From Planctomycetota bacterium (GTDB taxonomy: Bacteria; Planctomycetota; Phycisphaerae; WQYP01), in NCBI GenBank assembly GCA_021798635.1, contig JAJZGH010000257.1:1-6721 (forward strand): a stretch of 6,721 nt of DNA, in the 5' to 3' direction. Each line of letters begins with the position of its first letter. Within the stretch, counting starts at the first letter, position 1. Both the position numbers and the translations under genes were made by a program. The notes below the pieces were generated by a model. It was not told the DNA's origin, did not search any database, and was given only the letters and a program-made list of their open reading frames with translations. Of this stretch, positions 1 through 6,721 are shown piece by piece.

Positions 1-1877
<1,877 letters not shown>

Positions 1878-1880
1878 AAC

Positions 1881-2648
1881 TCACTGAGAAGTGGCCGCGG
1901 TATTGGTTTGAGAATGCGTCCTGTCCGCTTCCTTCAGCAGCCGATTAATAAGGGAAGATTCCCCCGCCTGTTGCGTGAATTCCAGCCCGCCGTCATTTTG
2001 CAGATAAATCACATACAGACGACCCGGTTTAACAGGTCGGTACACGGCCTGCCCCTGCACCACATCCAGCCCCAGCTTGGCCGCCGACGCGGGGTGCTGC
2101 ATGAGTTGGCGGATATGCTGCCAGAGATTAAGCGTAAAGGTATCCGGGCGTCCGGATTTTCCAGTCAGGCACTCGGGTACGCCGTGCGAACCCAACAGAC
2201 TGCTGCCTAACTGTGGAGATTGTTTGCTTGAGAAAATCCGACGGAAAAAGGCCAGAGACTTGCCCCGAAGCAAGTCGCCGTTTTCCACAAACTTCTTGCG
2301 GAACTTCAGTACATATCCATCCACGTAGGGTGTATCACCGGGAATGACTATTTTTTTTATAGGCAACGGCGTGCGCTTGCCATCGCTGCCGGTAACAAAT
2401 TCCTCCCACAGAAGCGTGGTTTGCCGCACCTGTCGCTTGCCGTTGGTGACTTGTCCGTCTACCACCAGTTCCGCCATGCGGCGCTTCCCGGTCAGGCGGT
2501 TGATGATCACCTGCAGGCGCTTGCGTTCACGTTCCAGTTGCAGGATGCGGGCGTTGCGCGACGCGAAATAGATGGCCATATTAACGCCCGCCGCCATGAC
2601 GGTTGTCAAGACCACCAGGACAATTACGCGCTTAAGAAAATTTCGCAT
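1881..2648 (-). CDS. Membrane-anchored coiled-coil protein of unknown function (255 aa)
   Basis: Third gene of the minus-strand operon; not identified. The frame extends upstream to 2693, but the ATG at 2648 is preferred. It has AAAGGA seven bases upstream and leaves an 11-nt gap after the preceding gene, whereas the longer form would overlap it. Seen in the protein: a hydrophobic segment at about 7-28, a charged helical stretch at about 31-57 rich in R, L and E (likely a short coiled coil), then a globular region to about 228 and a polar S/T/N/Q-rich tail. Striking stretches in the globular part are TTLLWEEF (77-84), a GDTPYVDGYVLKF segment (104-116), LLRGKSLAFFRRIF (126-139), and GQAVYRPVKPGRLY followed by NDGGLEF near the end. 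I have the impression that this layout recurs as a conserved hypothetical family in several phyla, but I cannot name it. The topology suggests a single-pass inner-membrane protein with its domain in the periplasm. Confidence 0.82.
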   Translation of the reverse strand: MRNFLKRVIVLVVLTTVMAAGVNMAIYFASRNARILQLERERKRLQVIINRLTGKRRMAELVVDGQVTNGKRQVRQTTLLWEEFVTGSDGKRTPLPIKKIVIPGDTPYVDGYVLKFRKKFVENGDLLRGKSLAFFRRIFSSKQSPQLGSSLLGSHGVPECLTGKSGRPDTFTLNLWQHIRQLMQHPASAAKLGLDVVQGQAVYRPVKPGRLYVIYLQNDGGLEFTQQAGESSLINRLLKEADRTHSQTNTAATSQ

Positions 2649-2655
2649 CGCAGGA

Positions 2656-2661
2656 TCCTTT
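2656..2661 (-). promoter_or_regulatory. Ribosome binding site of the 255-aa gene, overlapping the upstream stop codon
   Basis: On the minus strand TAAAGGA merges the TAA stop of the 535-aa gene (2660-2662) with an AAAGGA Shine-Dalgarno, seven bases before the ATG at 2648. This spacing decides the start and points to translational coupling with the upstream gene. Confidence 0.7.
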
Positions 2662-4267
2662 ATTGTTTCAGGGCGGCCAGAGAGGCTTTCCATTTTTTAT
2701 TCATGGCGGCCGCGGTTGTCGGCGTCCATACGCTGCCGTCAGAACCCTCATATTTTATCAATACGCCCTTGGAATTCACCCAGAAGTTTGAAATTCCGGG
2801 GTCCAGTTGTTCGGTGAGATGATAGGCCGTGATCTTCCGGCCGTTAACGGTGATGCGTTGTGTTCCGTGGACCGTCAGCAGCCGCAATCCCAGACGGCGC
2901 GTGCCGGAATTAAAGGTGACAAATCCCATCGCCGAGGGCTTGGCTAGATTTACTAACCGGGGCCAAAAATATTTTAACGTCAGGGGCAAATAGGCCGGCA
3001 TATAGGAAGGCAATTCAAAGTGGGTGGGCTTATTGGGTTGACCCGGGACCACGTGCCGCCGCTGCATGTACACCGTCATCCAACGGTGATGCACCATCAA
3101 GTCGGTTGGATTGCCGTGCTTATCCAGCGCCGGAACATAGGCGGACTGTTCATCGCCGGTTTCCTGGGCCCAGTGAATTTGCCTGTTGGGATACGGGACT
3201 TTGATATGTATTAATTTGGACTTATGGGTCTTCGGGTCAATAACAATGCGTTCCTGCCGCAATTTGACTTCCTGTGGATTATTAATGGGCACCAGGGTTT
3301 CGACGGCTTTATCCCATGTGGTGTAATGCGTAGTGGGACCGGGGGTTTTGCCTTGCTGGCCGTACGCCCAGAAACTGCTGGTCTTGGAAAATATTACCGT
3401 GCCATTGGGTAAAAACGTGCGCGCGTTGGTACTGCTGAAAATGCCGGTATACCCGTCTTCCGTGCCGGTGTAGCATGACAAAAGAACATATCCAATATCA
3501 CGCCCGCCGGCTTGAATTTGATACAAATGGGGATGAATGGCTTTATGGGCAAGATCCAGTGCCGAGACACCTTTTAACCACGTGCGCCCGGCGCTTACCG
3601 CCGCCGCCCGCTGTTGCTGAAGGGCTTTCAGGTTCAAAAGATGAAAGTGCCGGGTCATGGCCAGAAAGCAGGCCCGCGCTCCGTCGGCCTGATTGGCGGG
3701 ACTGAAAAAGGTCAGCAGGTAATAGAGCTTCGGTGCCGCCCGGACAATAAGTTGTTGGCGCATGACGGGTTGATTGTTTGATGCGGTGGTGAGTTGCAAA
3801 ACCAAAAGGCCCGAAGGTTTGCCCGAGGTGGTTAACATTCGTCGCGCCAGGACCTTGACTTTGGGATAGTTATGTTGCGCTTCCGCGACAGTCTGGTCCA
3901 GGAGGGTTTTCAGCGGCACGTCTTTTTCCAGTTCACTAAGATGCACGACAATGCCCCAGCGCAGAGAATTATTTACAAACGTCACCAGCGTCCCGGGCAT
4001 CACTGGGATAGCTCCATTTTTTTGCGGCGGGGGGGGCTTAAACTTGGGCTGCAATACTTCACAATTCAGGGGCGGGCGCAGTTCAAAACCATCCAGGGCG
4101 TCAATCCAGACCGGTGCCAGCATGTTCATGCCGGGCATTCGGGCACCTTGCGCAGCGCGAGGTATCCCCACGAACACAAGACATATTGTCAGCAGGAGGC
4201 CGGTCACCGTGATCCGTGGATACAGGTGAATTTTTCGGGACGATTGTTTCATCGCAAGTGCGCGCAT
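2660..4267 (-). CDS. Secreted or membrane-anchored protein with an N-terminal DcrB/PsbP-like region (535 aa), function unknown
   Basis: Middle gene of the minus-strand operon; no specific function recognised. The start at 4267 has GGAG six bases upstream. A basic N-terminus and hydrophobic segment at about 18-37, followed by a small-residue stretch (AAQGA, 38-42), look like a Sec signal peptide or uncleaved anchor. No lipobox cysteine is seen. Residues about 93-212 resemble the Mog1/PsbP/DcrB fold: alternating strands, then QQLIVRAAPKLYYLLTFFSP and a helix ending in ACFLAMTRHFHLL. The strand 'read-out and fear of time' layout typical of DcrB/DUF1795 proteins is the basis for that call, by eye only. 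Residues about 213-430 match nothing I know and are rich in aromatic residues. The C-terminus (about 445-515) has strand-rich repeats ending in NFWVNSKGVLIKYEGSDGSV, which is like the beta-strand motif of secreted DUF3108-type domains. A proline run at 78-81 is encoded by a C8 tract. Confidence 0.85.
   Translation of the reverse strand: MRALAMKQSSRKIHLYPRITVTGLLLTICLVFVGIPRAAQGARMPGMNMLAPVWIDALDGFELRPPLNCEVLQPKFKPPPPQKNGAIPVMPGTLVTFVNNSLRWGIVVHLSELEKDVPLKTLLDQTVAEAQHNYPKVKVLARRMLTTSGKPSGLLVLQLTTASNNQPVMRQQLIVRAAPKLYYLLTFFSPANQADGARACFLAMTRHFHLLNLKALQQQRAAAVSAGRTWLKGVSALDLAHKAIHPHLYQIQAGGRDIGYVLLSCYTGTEDGYTGIFSSTNARTFLPNGTVIFSKTSSFWAYGQQGKTPGPTTHYTTWDKAVETLVPINNPQEVKLRQERIVIDPKTHKSKLIHIKVPYPNRQIHWAQETGDEQSAYVPALDKHGNPTDLMVHHRWMTVYMQRRHVVPGQPNKPTHFELPSYMPAYLPLTLKYFWPRLVNLAKPSAMGFVTFNSGTRRLGLRLLTVHGTQRITVNGRKITAYHLTEQLDPGISNFWVNSKGVLIKYEGSDGSVWTPTTAAAMNKKWKASLAALKQ
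4029..4036 (-). repeat. C8 homopolymer (coding strand) near an A7 tract
   Basis: The coding strand of the 535-aa gene carries eight C in a row, encoding the middle of PPPP at residues 78-81. Seven A follow shortly after (4017-4023, in the QKN codons). Both tracts lie just after the signal or anchor segment of an exported protein. The frame is intact as read. Confidence 0.9.
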
Positions 4268-4273
4268 TAAAAA

Positions 4274-4277
4274 CTCC
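4274..4277 (-). promoter_or_regulatory. Ribosome binding site of the 535-aa gene
   Basis: GGAG on the minus strand lies six bases before the ATG at 4267, inside the 23-nt gap after the 194-aa gene. It supports the first ATG over the in-frame ATG five codons later. Confidence 0.6.
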
Positions 4278-4290
4278 GTGCGAAATTAAA

Positions 4291-4875
4291 TTAATGGGAT
4301 TGGTTCTGCTGAACCCACTGAACCAGCGTATTAAATTCCTGTTCATCCAGAGGTAAATCCAGATTCCGGCCCTCATAACTGATCAGGTTCACCACGCGTC
4401 GGTGGCGCATGGCCGCTACCCAGATGAATTTTCCACCCGGCCCGCCCATGGCTTTATAAATATACATCTTGCCGTGCCGAAAAGTGCTTTCCACGTATAC
4501 ATTGCGTTCATGCGGCCACCCGCCCGAGAGCATCCTTCGGTAGACATGTCCGGCAAGCGTCTTGGCCGGGGCTTTTAATCCCGGTGCCAGCACCAGGTAA
4601 ACCTGCTGGTAATGCCGGTCGCGGCCTTCTAAATCAATATTGCCGGAAGTTATGTATTGCAATCCGCGCGAGCTTTTGACCGCCGCGTGCATAGCGCCCC
4701 CGTTTCCGTACAGCGTATTGCCATCCAGGCGCGTGATCAGCGTGACGGCATAAGCGCTGCCGATAGCTAGCAGAAGCAAAAACGCCAAGGCTCCCAGCAG
4801 CAGCCTTTTGCGCGCGATCGAATTTTCCGTCAGTGAATGCTCCGCCATGTCCTTATGATAAACCAAAACGCCCAT
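4291..4875 (-). CDS. Single-pass membrane-anchored protein of unknown function (194 aa)
   Basis: First gene of the minus-strand operon; not recognised. Two starts are possible. The ATG at 4875 has AAGG eight bases upstream. The ATG at 4848 (185 aa) has AAGGA only one base upstream, too close for a normal Shine-Dalgarno. I take 4875. Residues about 24-44 form a strong hydrophobic segment (RLLLGALAFLLLLAIGSAYA) preceded by basic residues, giving an N-in, C-out anchor or an uncleaved signal. The remaining 150 residues alternate short strands and helices. There is a conserved-looking core YVESTFRHGKMYIYKAMGGP (127-146) and IWVAAMRHRRVVNLISYEG (151-169), then a C-terminal amphipathic helix. The strand/helix rhythm is compatible with the same PsbP/Mog1-like class as its neighbour, but this is weak. 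There are no cysteines and no catalytic motif. Twenty-three bases separate it from the 535-aa gene. Confidence 0.78.
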   Translation of the reverse strand: MGVLVYHKDMAEHSLTENSIARKRLLLGALAFLLLLAIGSAYAVTLITRLDGNTLYGNGGAMHAAVKSSRGLQYITSGNIDLEGRDRHYQQVYLVLAPGLKAPAKTLAGHVYRRMLSGGWPHERNVYVESTFRHGKMYIYKAMGGPGGKFIWVAAMRHRRVVNLISYEGRNLDLPLDEQEFNTLVQWVQQNQSH

Positions 4876-4883
4876 TAAAAAAA

Positions 4884-4887
4884 CCTT
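4884..4887 (-). promoter_or_regulatory. Candidate ribosome binding site of the 194-aa gene
   Basis: AAGG on the minus strand, followed by a T-run and eight bases in total before the ATG at 4875. It favours the longer N-terminus but is only a four-base match. Confidence 0.4.
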
Positions 4888-4970
4888 GGAGGTATCTGCT
4901 GTTTTGGCGGCAAATCCCCCACGCCAACCTCGTCTCTCGCCGCATCAATCGCGACGGGCCGGGGCGCATC

Positions 4971-5012
4971 GCGGTAGCAGGTCGCATTTCCGCGGCAACT
5001 CAGCGCTACCGC
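4971..5012. repeat. 8-bp inverted repeat in the divergent intergenic region
   Basis: GCGGTAGC at 4971-4978 is repeated as its exact reverse complement GCTACCGC at 5005-5012, with a 26-nt spacer. It could be a two-half-site operator or an mRNA stem. It has no T-tract, so it is not a terminator. An 8-bp match may be chance. Confidence 0.45.
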
Positions 5013-5040
5013 ATTGAGCTAACGGACGCGGCACGGCTGG

Positions 5041-5075
5041 ATGCCAAATGCCAGATGCGAGATGCCAGATGCTTC
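5041..5075 (+). repeat. Tandem 7-bp repeat (consensus ATGCCAG)
   Basis: Five consecutive heptamers: ATGCCAA, ATGCCAG, ATGCGAG, ATGCCAG, ATGCTTC. The first four differ from the consensus by at most one base and the fifth is degraded. The array ends about 50 bp before the ATPase ATG and just upstream of the promoter-like element. A unit of seven would shift frame on copy-number change, in line with the region being non-coding. Confidence 0.85.
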
Positions 5076-5090
5076 GCCCTCGCGCGACGC

Positions 5091-5119
5091 TTTCCTACCG
5101 AGATGATGCCGCATATTAT
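5091..5119 (+). promoter_or_regulatory. Candidate sigma70-type promoter of the ABC transporter genes
   Basis: TATTAT at 5114-5119 matches five of six bases of the -10 consensus. TTTCCT at 5091-5096, 17 bp upstream, is a poor -35 (three of six). The block lies in an AT-rich island unlike its surroundings. Transcription would start at about 5125-5127, right on the ATG at 5127. Confidence 0.35.
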
Positions 5120-5126
5120 AAACATT

Positions 5127-5900
5127 ATGATAGACGGACCAACTGACACACATGTGGGTGGAATAGTTATTACAGGCGTGGAGAAAACCTATCGCCTCGG
5201 ACGGCGCACGGTGCGGGCGCTGGCGGGTGTGGACGTGACCATTAACGCCGGTGAGTTTGTCGCCATAATGGGGGCCAGTGGCTCCGGAAAATCCACGCTG
5301 CTGCATCTGTGTGCGTTACTGGACACTCCCGATGCCGGCACTATTAGCGTTGATGGCCGCAACCTGGCACAGCTCTCCGAACGCCAAGCCACATTATTCC
5401 GCCGGGAAACCGTAGGGGTTGTATTTCAGAGTTTTAATCTTGTGCCCACGTTAACCCTGCTGGACAACGTTTTACTGACCGCTCGCCTGGCGGGAAAATA
5501 TACGCCCGCCGTCCGGGACCGGGCCGTTGAACTCGCTGGCGCGTTAGGACTGGCCGAGCGTATCACGCATCGGCCTGATGCGCTCTCCGGCGGTGAACAG
5601 CAACGTGCCGCCATCGCCCGAGCCTTACTTCTTAAACCGCGTGTGCTATTAGCCGATGAACCTACCGGAAATCTGGACTCGATTAGCGCGGAAAATTTCT
5701 GGCGATTGCTCAAAGGCGTCCTGGCGGATTCTGTGGCATCGCCGACTACCGTTGTGGTGGTCACGCATGAACCCGCGGCCGCCGCCTATGCGGATCGGGT
5801 GCTGGTTTTGCGGGACGGCACCCTGGCGGGGAGTTTTAATGTGAAGGAGCAGGATGATGCCGGCAGCATTGCAACTCGCTATCAGCACGCTTTGGCGTAA
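5127..5900 (+). CDS. ABC transporter ATPase, LolD/MacB type
   Basis: Cytoplasmic nucleotide-binding subunit that powers the permease encoded next. All ABC motifs are intact (numbering from 5127): Walker A GASGSGKST at 49-57, Q-loop glutamine in VVFQSFN (Q101), signature LSGGEQQR at 153-160, Walker B LLADEP with D177/E178, D-loop GNLDS, and H-loop VVTHEP with H214. The GEFVAIMG opening, the short insert after Walker A and the QSFNLVPTLTLLDNV stretch are typical of the LolD/MacB/MJ0796 family of exporters and lipoprotein-release transporters. The start is uncertain. In-frame ATGs at 5103 and 5106 would add eight or seven residues, and none has a clear Shine-Dalgarno. I choose 5127 because it gives a normal family N-terminus (domain beginning at about residue 13) and sits where a -10-like box predicts the transcript start. 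The 257-residue length is normal for the family. It overlaps the permease gene by 44 nt. Confidence 0.95.
   Translation: MIDGPTDTHVGGIVITGVEKTYRLGRRTVRALAGVDVTINAGEFVAIMGASGSGKSTLLHLCALLDTPDAGTISVDGRNLAQLSERQATLFRRETVGVVFQSFNLVPTLTLLDNVLLTARLAGKYTPAVRDRAVELAGALGLAERITHRPDALSGGEQQRAAIARALLLKPRVLLADEPTGNLDSISAENFWRLLKGVLADSVASPTTVVVVTHEPAAAAYADRVLVLRDGTLAGSFNVKEQDDAGSIATRYQHALA
5844..5849 (+). promoter_or_regulatory. Ribosome binding site of the permease gene
   Basis: AAGGAG lies seven bases before the ATG at 5857 and four before the in-frame ATG at 5854, favouring 5857. It is embedded in the 3' end of the ATPase gene. Confidence 0.7.
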
Positions 5901-6721
5901 ACCCGTTAAACCCCTGTTGACCGCCTTAGTCATAACCGCGGCAGTGGCTCTGGTGATGACCGCCTGCAGCGTGCTTTCCAGCATGAGAGCCTCGCTGCAA
6001 AACAACCTGGCTTCCGTATTGGGACAAGTTGACGCCCGCATCACGCCTATTACCCAAGGGGCGGATTCCGCAGTTCCAGGGGGCATATTATCCAAAGCGG
6101 CGAATTGCTCGGTGGTGCAATATGCGGCGGGCCGGACAATGGCTTTTTCCCGAATTCGCATCGGGCATCGCACCCGGCCGGCGCATCTTATCGTGGGAAG
6201 TTGGCCGGCGGCGCAAAAAATTATTCCTCCCATATTTTCCGCCGGTGGCCCGCTGACCAGCCCCGTGGGCCAGATCCTGCTCAATGTCGCCCTGGCTCAC
6301 AGGCTCAATGCCCACGTTGGCATGACCGCCACCCTCCTGGGACCCGCCGGCGCGCAGCGGGTAAAGATTGTCGGCCTGGTGCAGCGCTCGGCGGTGAAGC
6401 GTTATTTTTCTTTTCCATCCGCGTATATCACCGGACAGACCCTGCAAAAGCTCACAGGCGTAGCGCCGCATTGGGGCCGCATTGATATAAAATTCCGGCC
6501 GGGCATTACCAACGCGGCGGGCATGACCGCCTTAGAAAAAGCCCTGGGGCCGGGCGTAAAAATCCGATCCATGGGAAAAAGCCGCAAGCCCTTTGCGCCC
6601 ATGGAGAAAATGTTGCAGCGCCTGCGCTGGCTGATAGCCGTTCCCACCGCCTTGGGTGCGGGGTTGCTGATCTTGGCAGTCTTTGCAATTGGCATTCAGG
6701 AGCGCGTGCGGTTTTTCGGAC
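5857..6721 (+). CDS. FtsX/MacB-family ABC transporter permease, 3' end outside the window
   Basis: Membrane subunit of the ABC system. The frame is open from 5857 to the window edge (288 full codons) with no stop. Seen: basic cytoplasmic start; a first transmembrane segment at about 20-40; a large extracytoplasmic domain at about 45-255; and a second transmembrane segment at about 258-280, followed by QERVRFFG. That last stretch corresponds to the ER-R-(E)-(I/F)-G turn after TM2 of FtsX/MacB/LolC/E permeases. The external domain carries a MacB periplasmic-core-like stretch (about 137-176), with LLNVALAHRLNAHVGMTATL followed by VKIVGLV, like the family pattern 'LS..LA..L...VGD.V.L....V.G.V'. 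Two or more further TM helices should follow outside the window. The ATPase overlap and the strong RBS show co-translation. The substrate is unknown: lipoprotein release, macrolide or peptide export and lipid transport are all possible. Confidence 0.9.
   Translation, partial: MPAALQLAISTLWRKPVKPLLTALVITAAVALVMTACSVLSSMRASLQNNLASVLGQVDARITPITQGADSAVPGGILSKAANCSVVQYAAGRTMAFSRIRIGHRTRPAHLIVGSWPAAQKIIPPIFSAGGPLTSPVGQILLNVALAHRLNAHVGMTATLLGPAGAQRVKIVGLVQRSAVKRYFSFPSAYITGQTLQKLTGVAPHWGRIDIKFRPGITNAAGMTALEKALGPGVKIRSMGKSRKPFAPMEKMLQRLRWLIAVPTALGAGLLILAVFAIGIQERVRFFG

Larger units (their letters stand above)
4876..5126. other. Divergent intergenic/regulatory region
   Basis: About 250 bases separate the divergently transcribed 194-aa gene and the ABC ATPase gene. 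The plus-strand frame of the ATPase happens to be open across it back to 4833. The translation there is low-complexity and Arg-rich and lacks any ABC-domain character, so I treat it as non-coding. It holds an 8-bp inverted repeat, a 7-bp tandem repeat and an AT-rich promoter-like block next to the ATPase start. No rho-independent terminator or small-RNA gene is evident. Confidence 0.65.

Noticed and set aside
2421..2822. Plus-strand ORFs opposite the minus-strand operon (also 1908-2210, 3872-4270 and others)
   Set aside because: They are antisense shadows of the three coherent minus-strand genes, with no RBS, domain or sensible composition.
4888..5018. GGAGG on the plus strand followed by a TTG-started short ORF of about 37 codons
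   Set aside because: The spacing is long (11 nt), the start is TTG, and the composition is Arg/His/Pro-rich with no recognisable feature. The GGAGG is most likely chance.
4833..5102. N-terminal extension of the ABC ATPase frame back to 4833
   Set aside because: The frame is open, but it overlaps the opposite gene's start. The translation is Arg-rich and partly a tandem-repeat product, and the ABC domain begins only after 5150. An extension of about 90 residues is atypical.
5953..5973. MTAC in the permease as a lipobox
   Set aside because: The cysteine lies at the end of the first transmembrane helix of an FtsX-type permease, not after a signal peptide n-region of normal length. The family is not lipidated.
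5649..6284. 211-aa minus-strand ORF across the ATPase/permease junction
   Set aside because: It lies opposite two genes with clear ABC-transporter motifs. Its sequence is Cys/Arg/Ala-rich shadow-like.

Overview
The window is about 6.7 kb of moderately GC-rich, densely packed bacterial chromosome with seven protein genes, two of them cut by the window edges. I see no rRNA, tRNA, CRISPR array, transposase or phage gene. The proteins (N-terminal anchors or export signals, a LolD/MacB-type ABC exporter, a secreted protein with a PsbP/DcrB-like stretch) fit a Gram-negative-type bacterium. The style of the hypothetical proteins, and weak or absent Shine-Dalgarno signals at some genes, remind me of the Planctomycetes/Phycisphaerae. 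That placement is a low-confidence impression, because no marker gene is present.

Layout. (1) 1-1877, plus strand: the 3' part of bioA followed by bioD, joined by an ATGA stop/start overlap. These encode the DAPA aminotransferase and dethiobiotin synthetase, consecutive steps of biotin synthesis. (2) 1881-4875, minus strand: three closely spaced genes, transcribed from 4875 toward 1881. They encode 194-, 535- and 255-residue proteins, each starting with a hydrophobic anchor or signal segment. None could be named. The 535-residue protein has an N-terminal stretch like the DcrB/PsbP/Mog1 fold. The last gene runs head-on into bioD with only three bases between the stop codons. (3) 4876-5126: a divergent intergenic region holding a 7-bp tandem repeat, an 8-bp inverted repeat and an AT-rich promoter-like element. 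(4) 5127-6721, plus strand: an ABC-transporter ATPase overlapping by 44 nt a FtsX/MacB-type permease that runs off the window. The permease has no stop codon inside the window.

How they work together. bioA and bioD form part of a biotin operon whose other members would lie upstream. The ATPase and permease form one exporter or lipoprotein-release-type transporter. The three minus-strand genes look like one operon of envelope-exposed proteins. Their divergent placement beside the ABC exporter raises the possibility of a shared envelope function, but nothing in the sequence proves it. This three-gene cassette is the least explained and most interesting part of the window.
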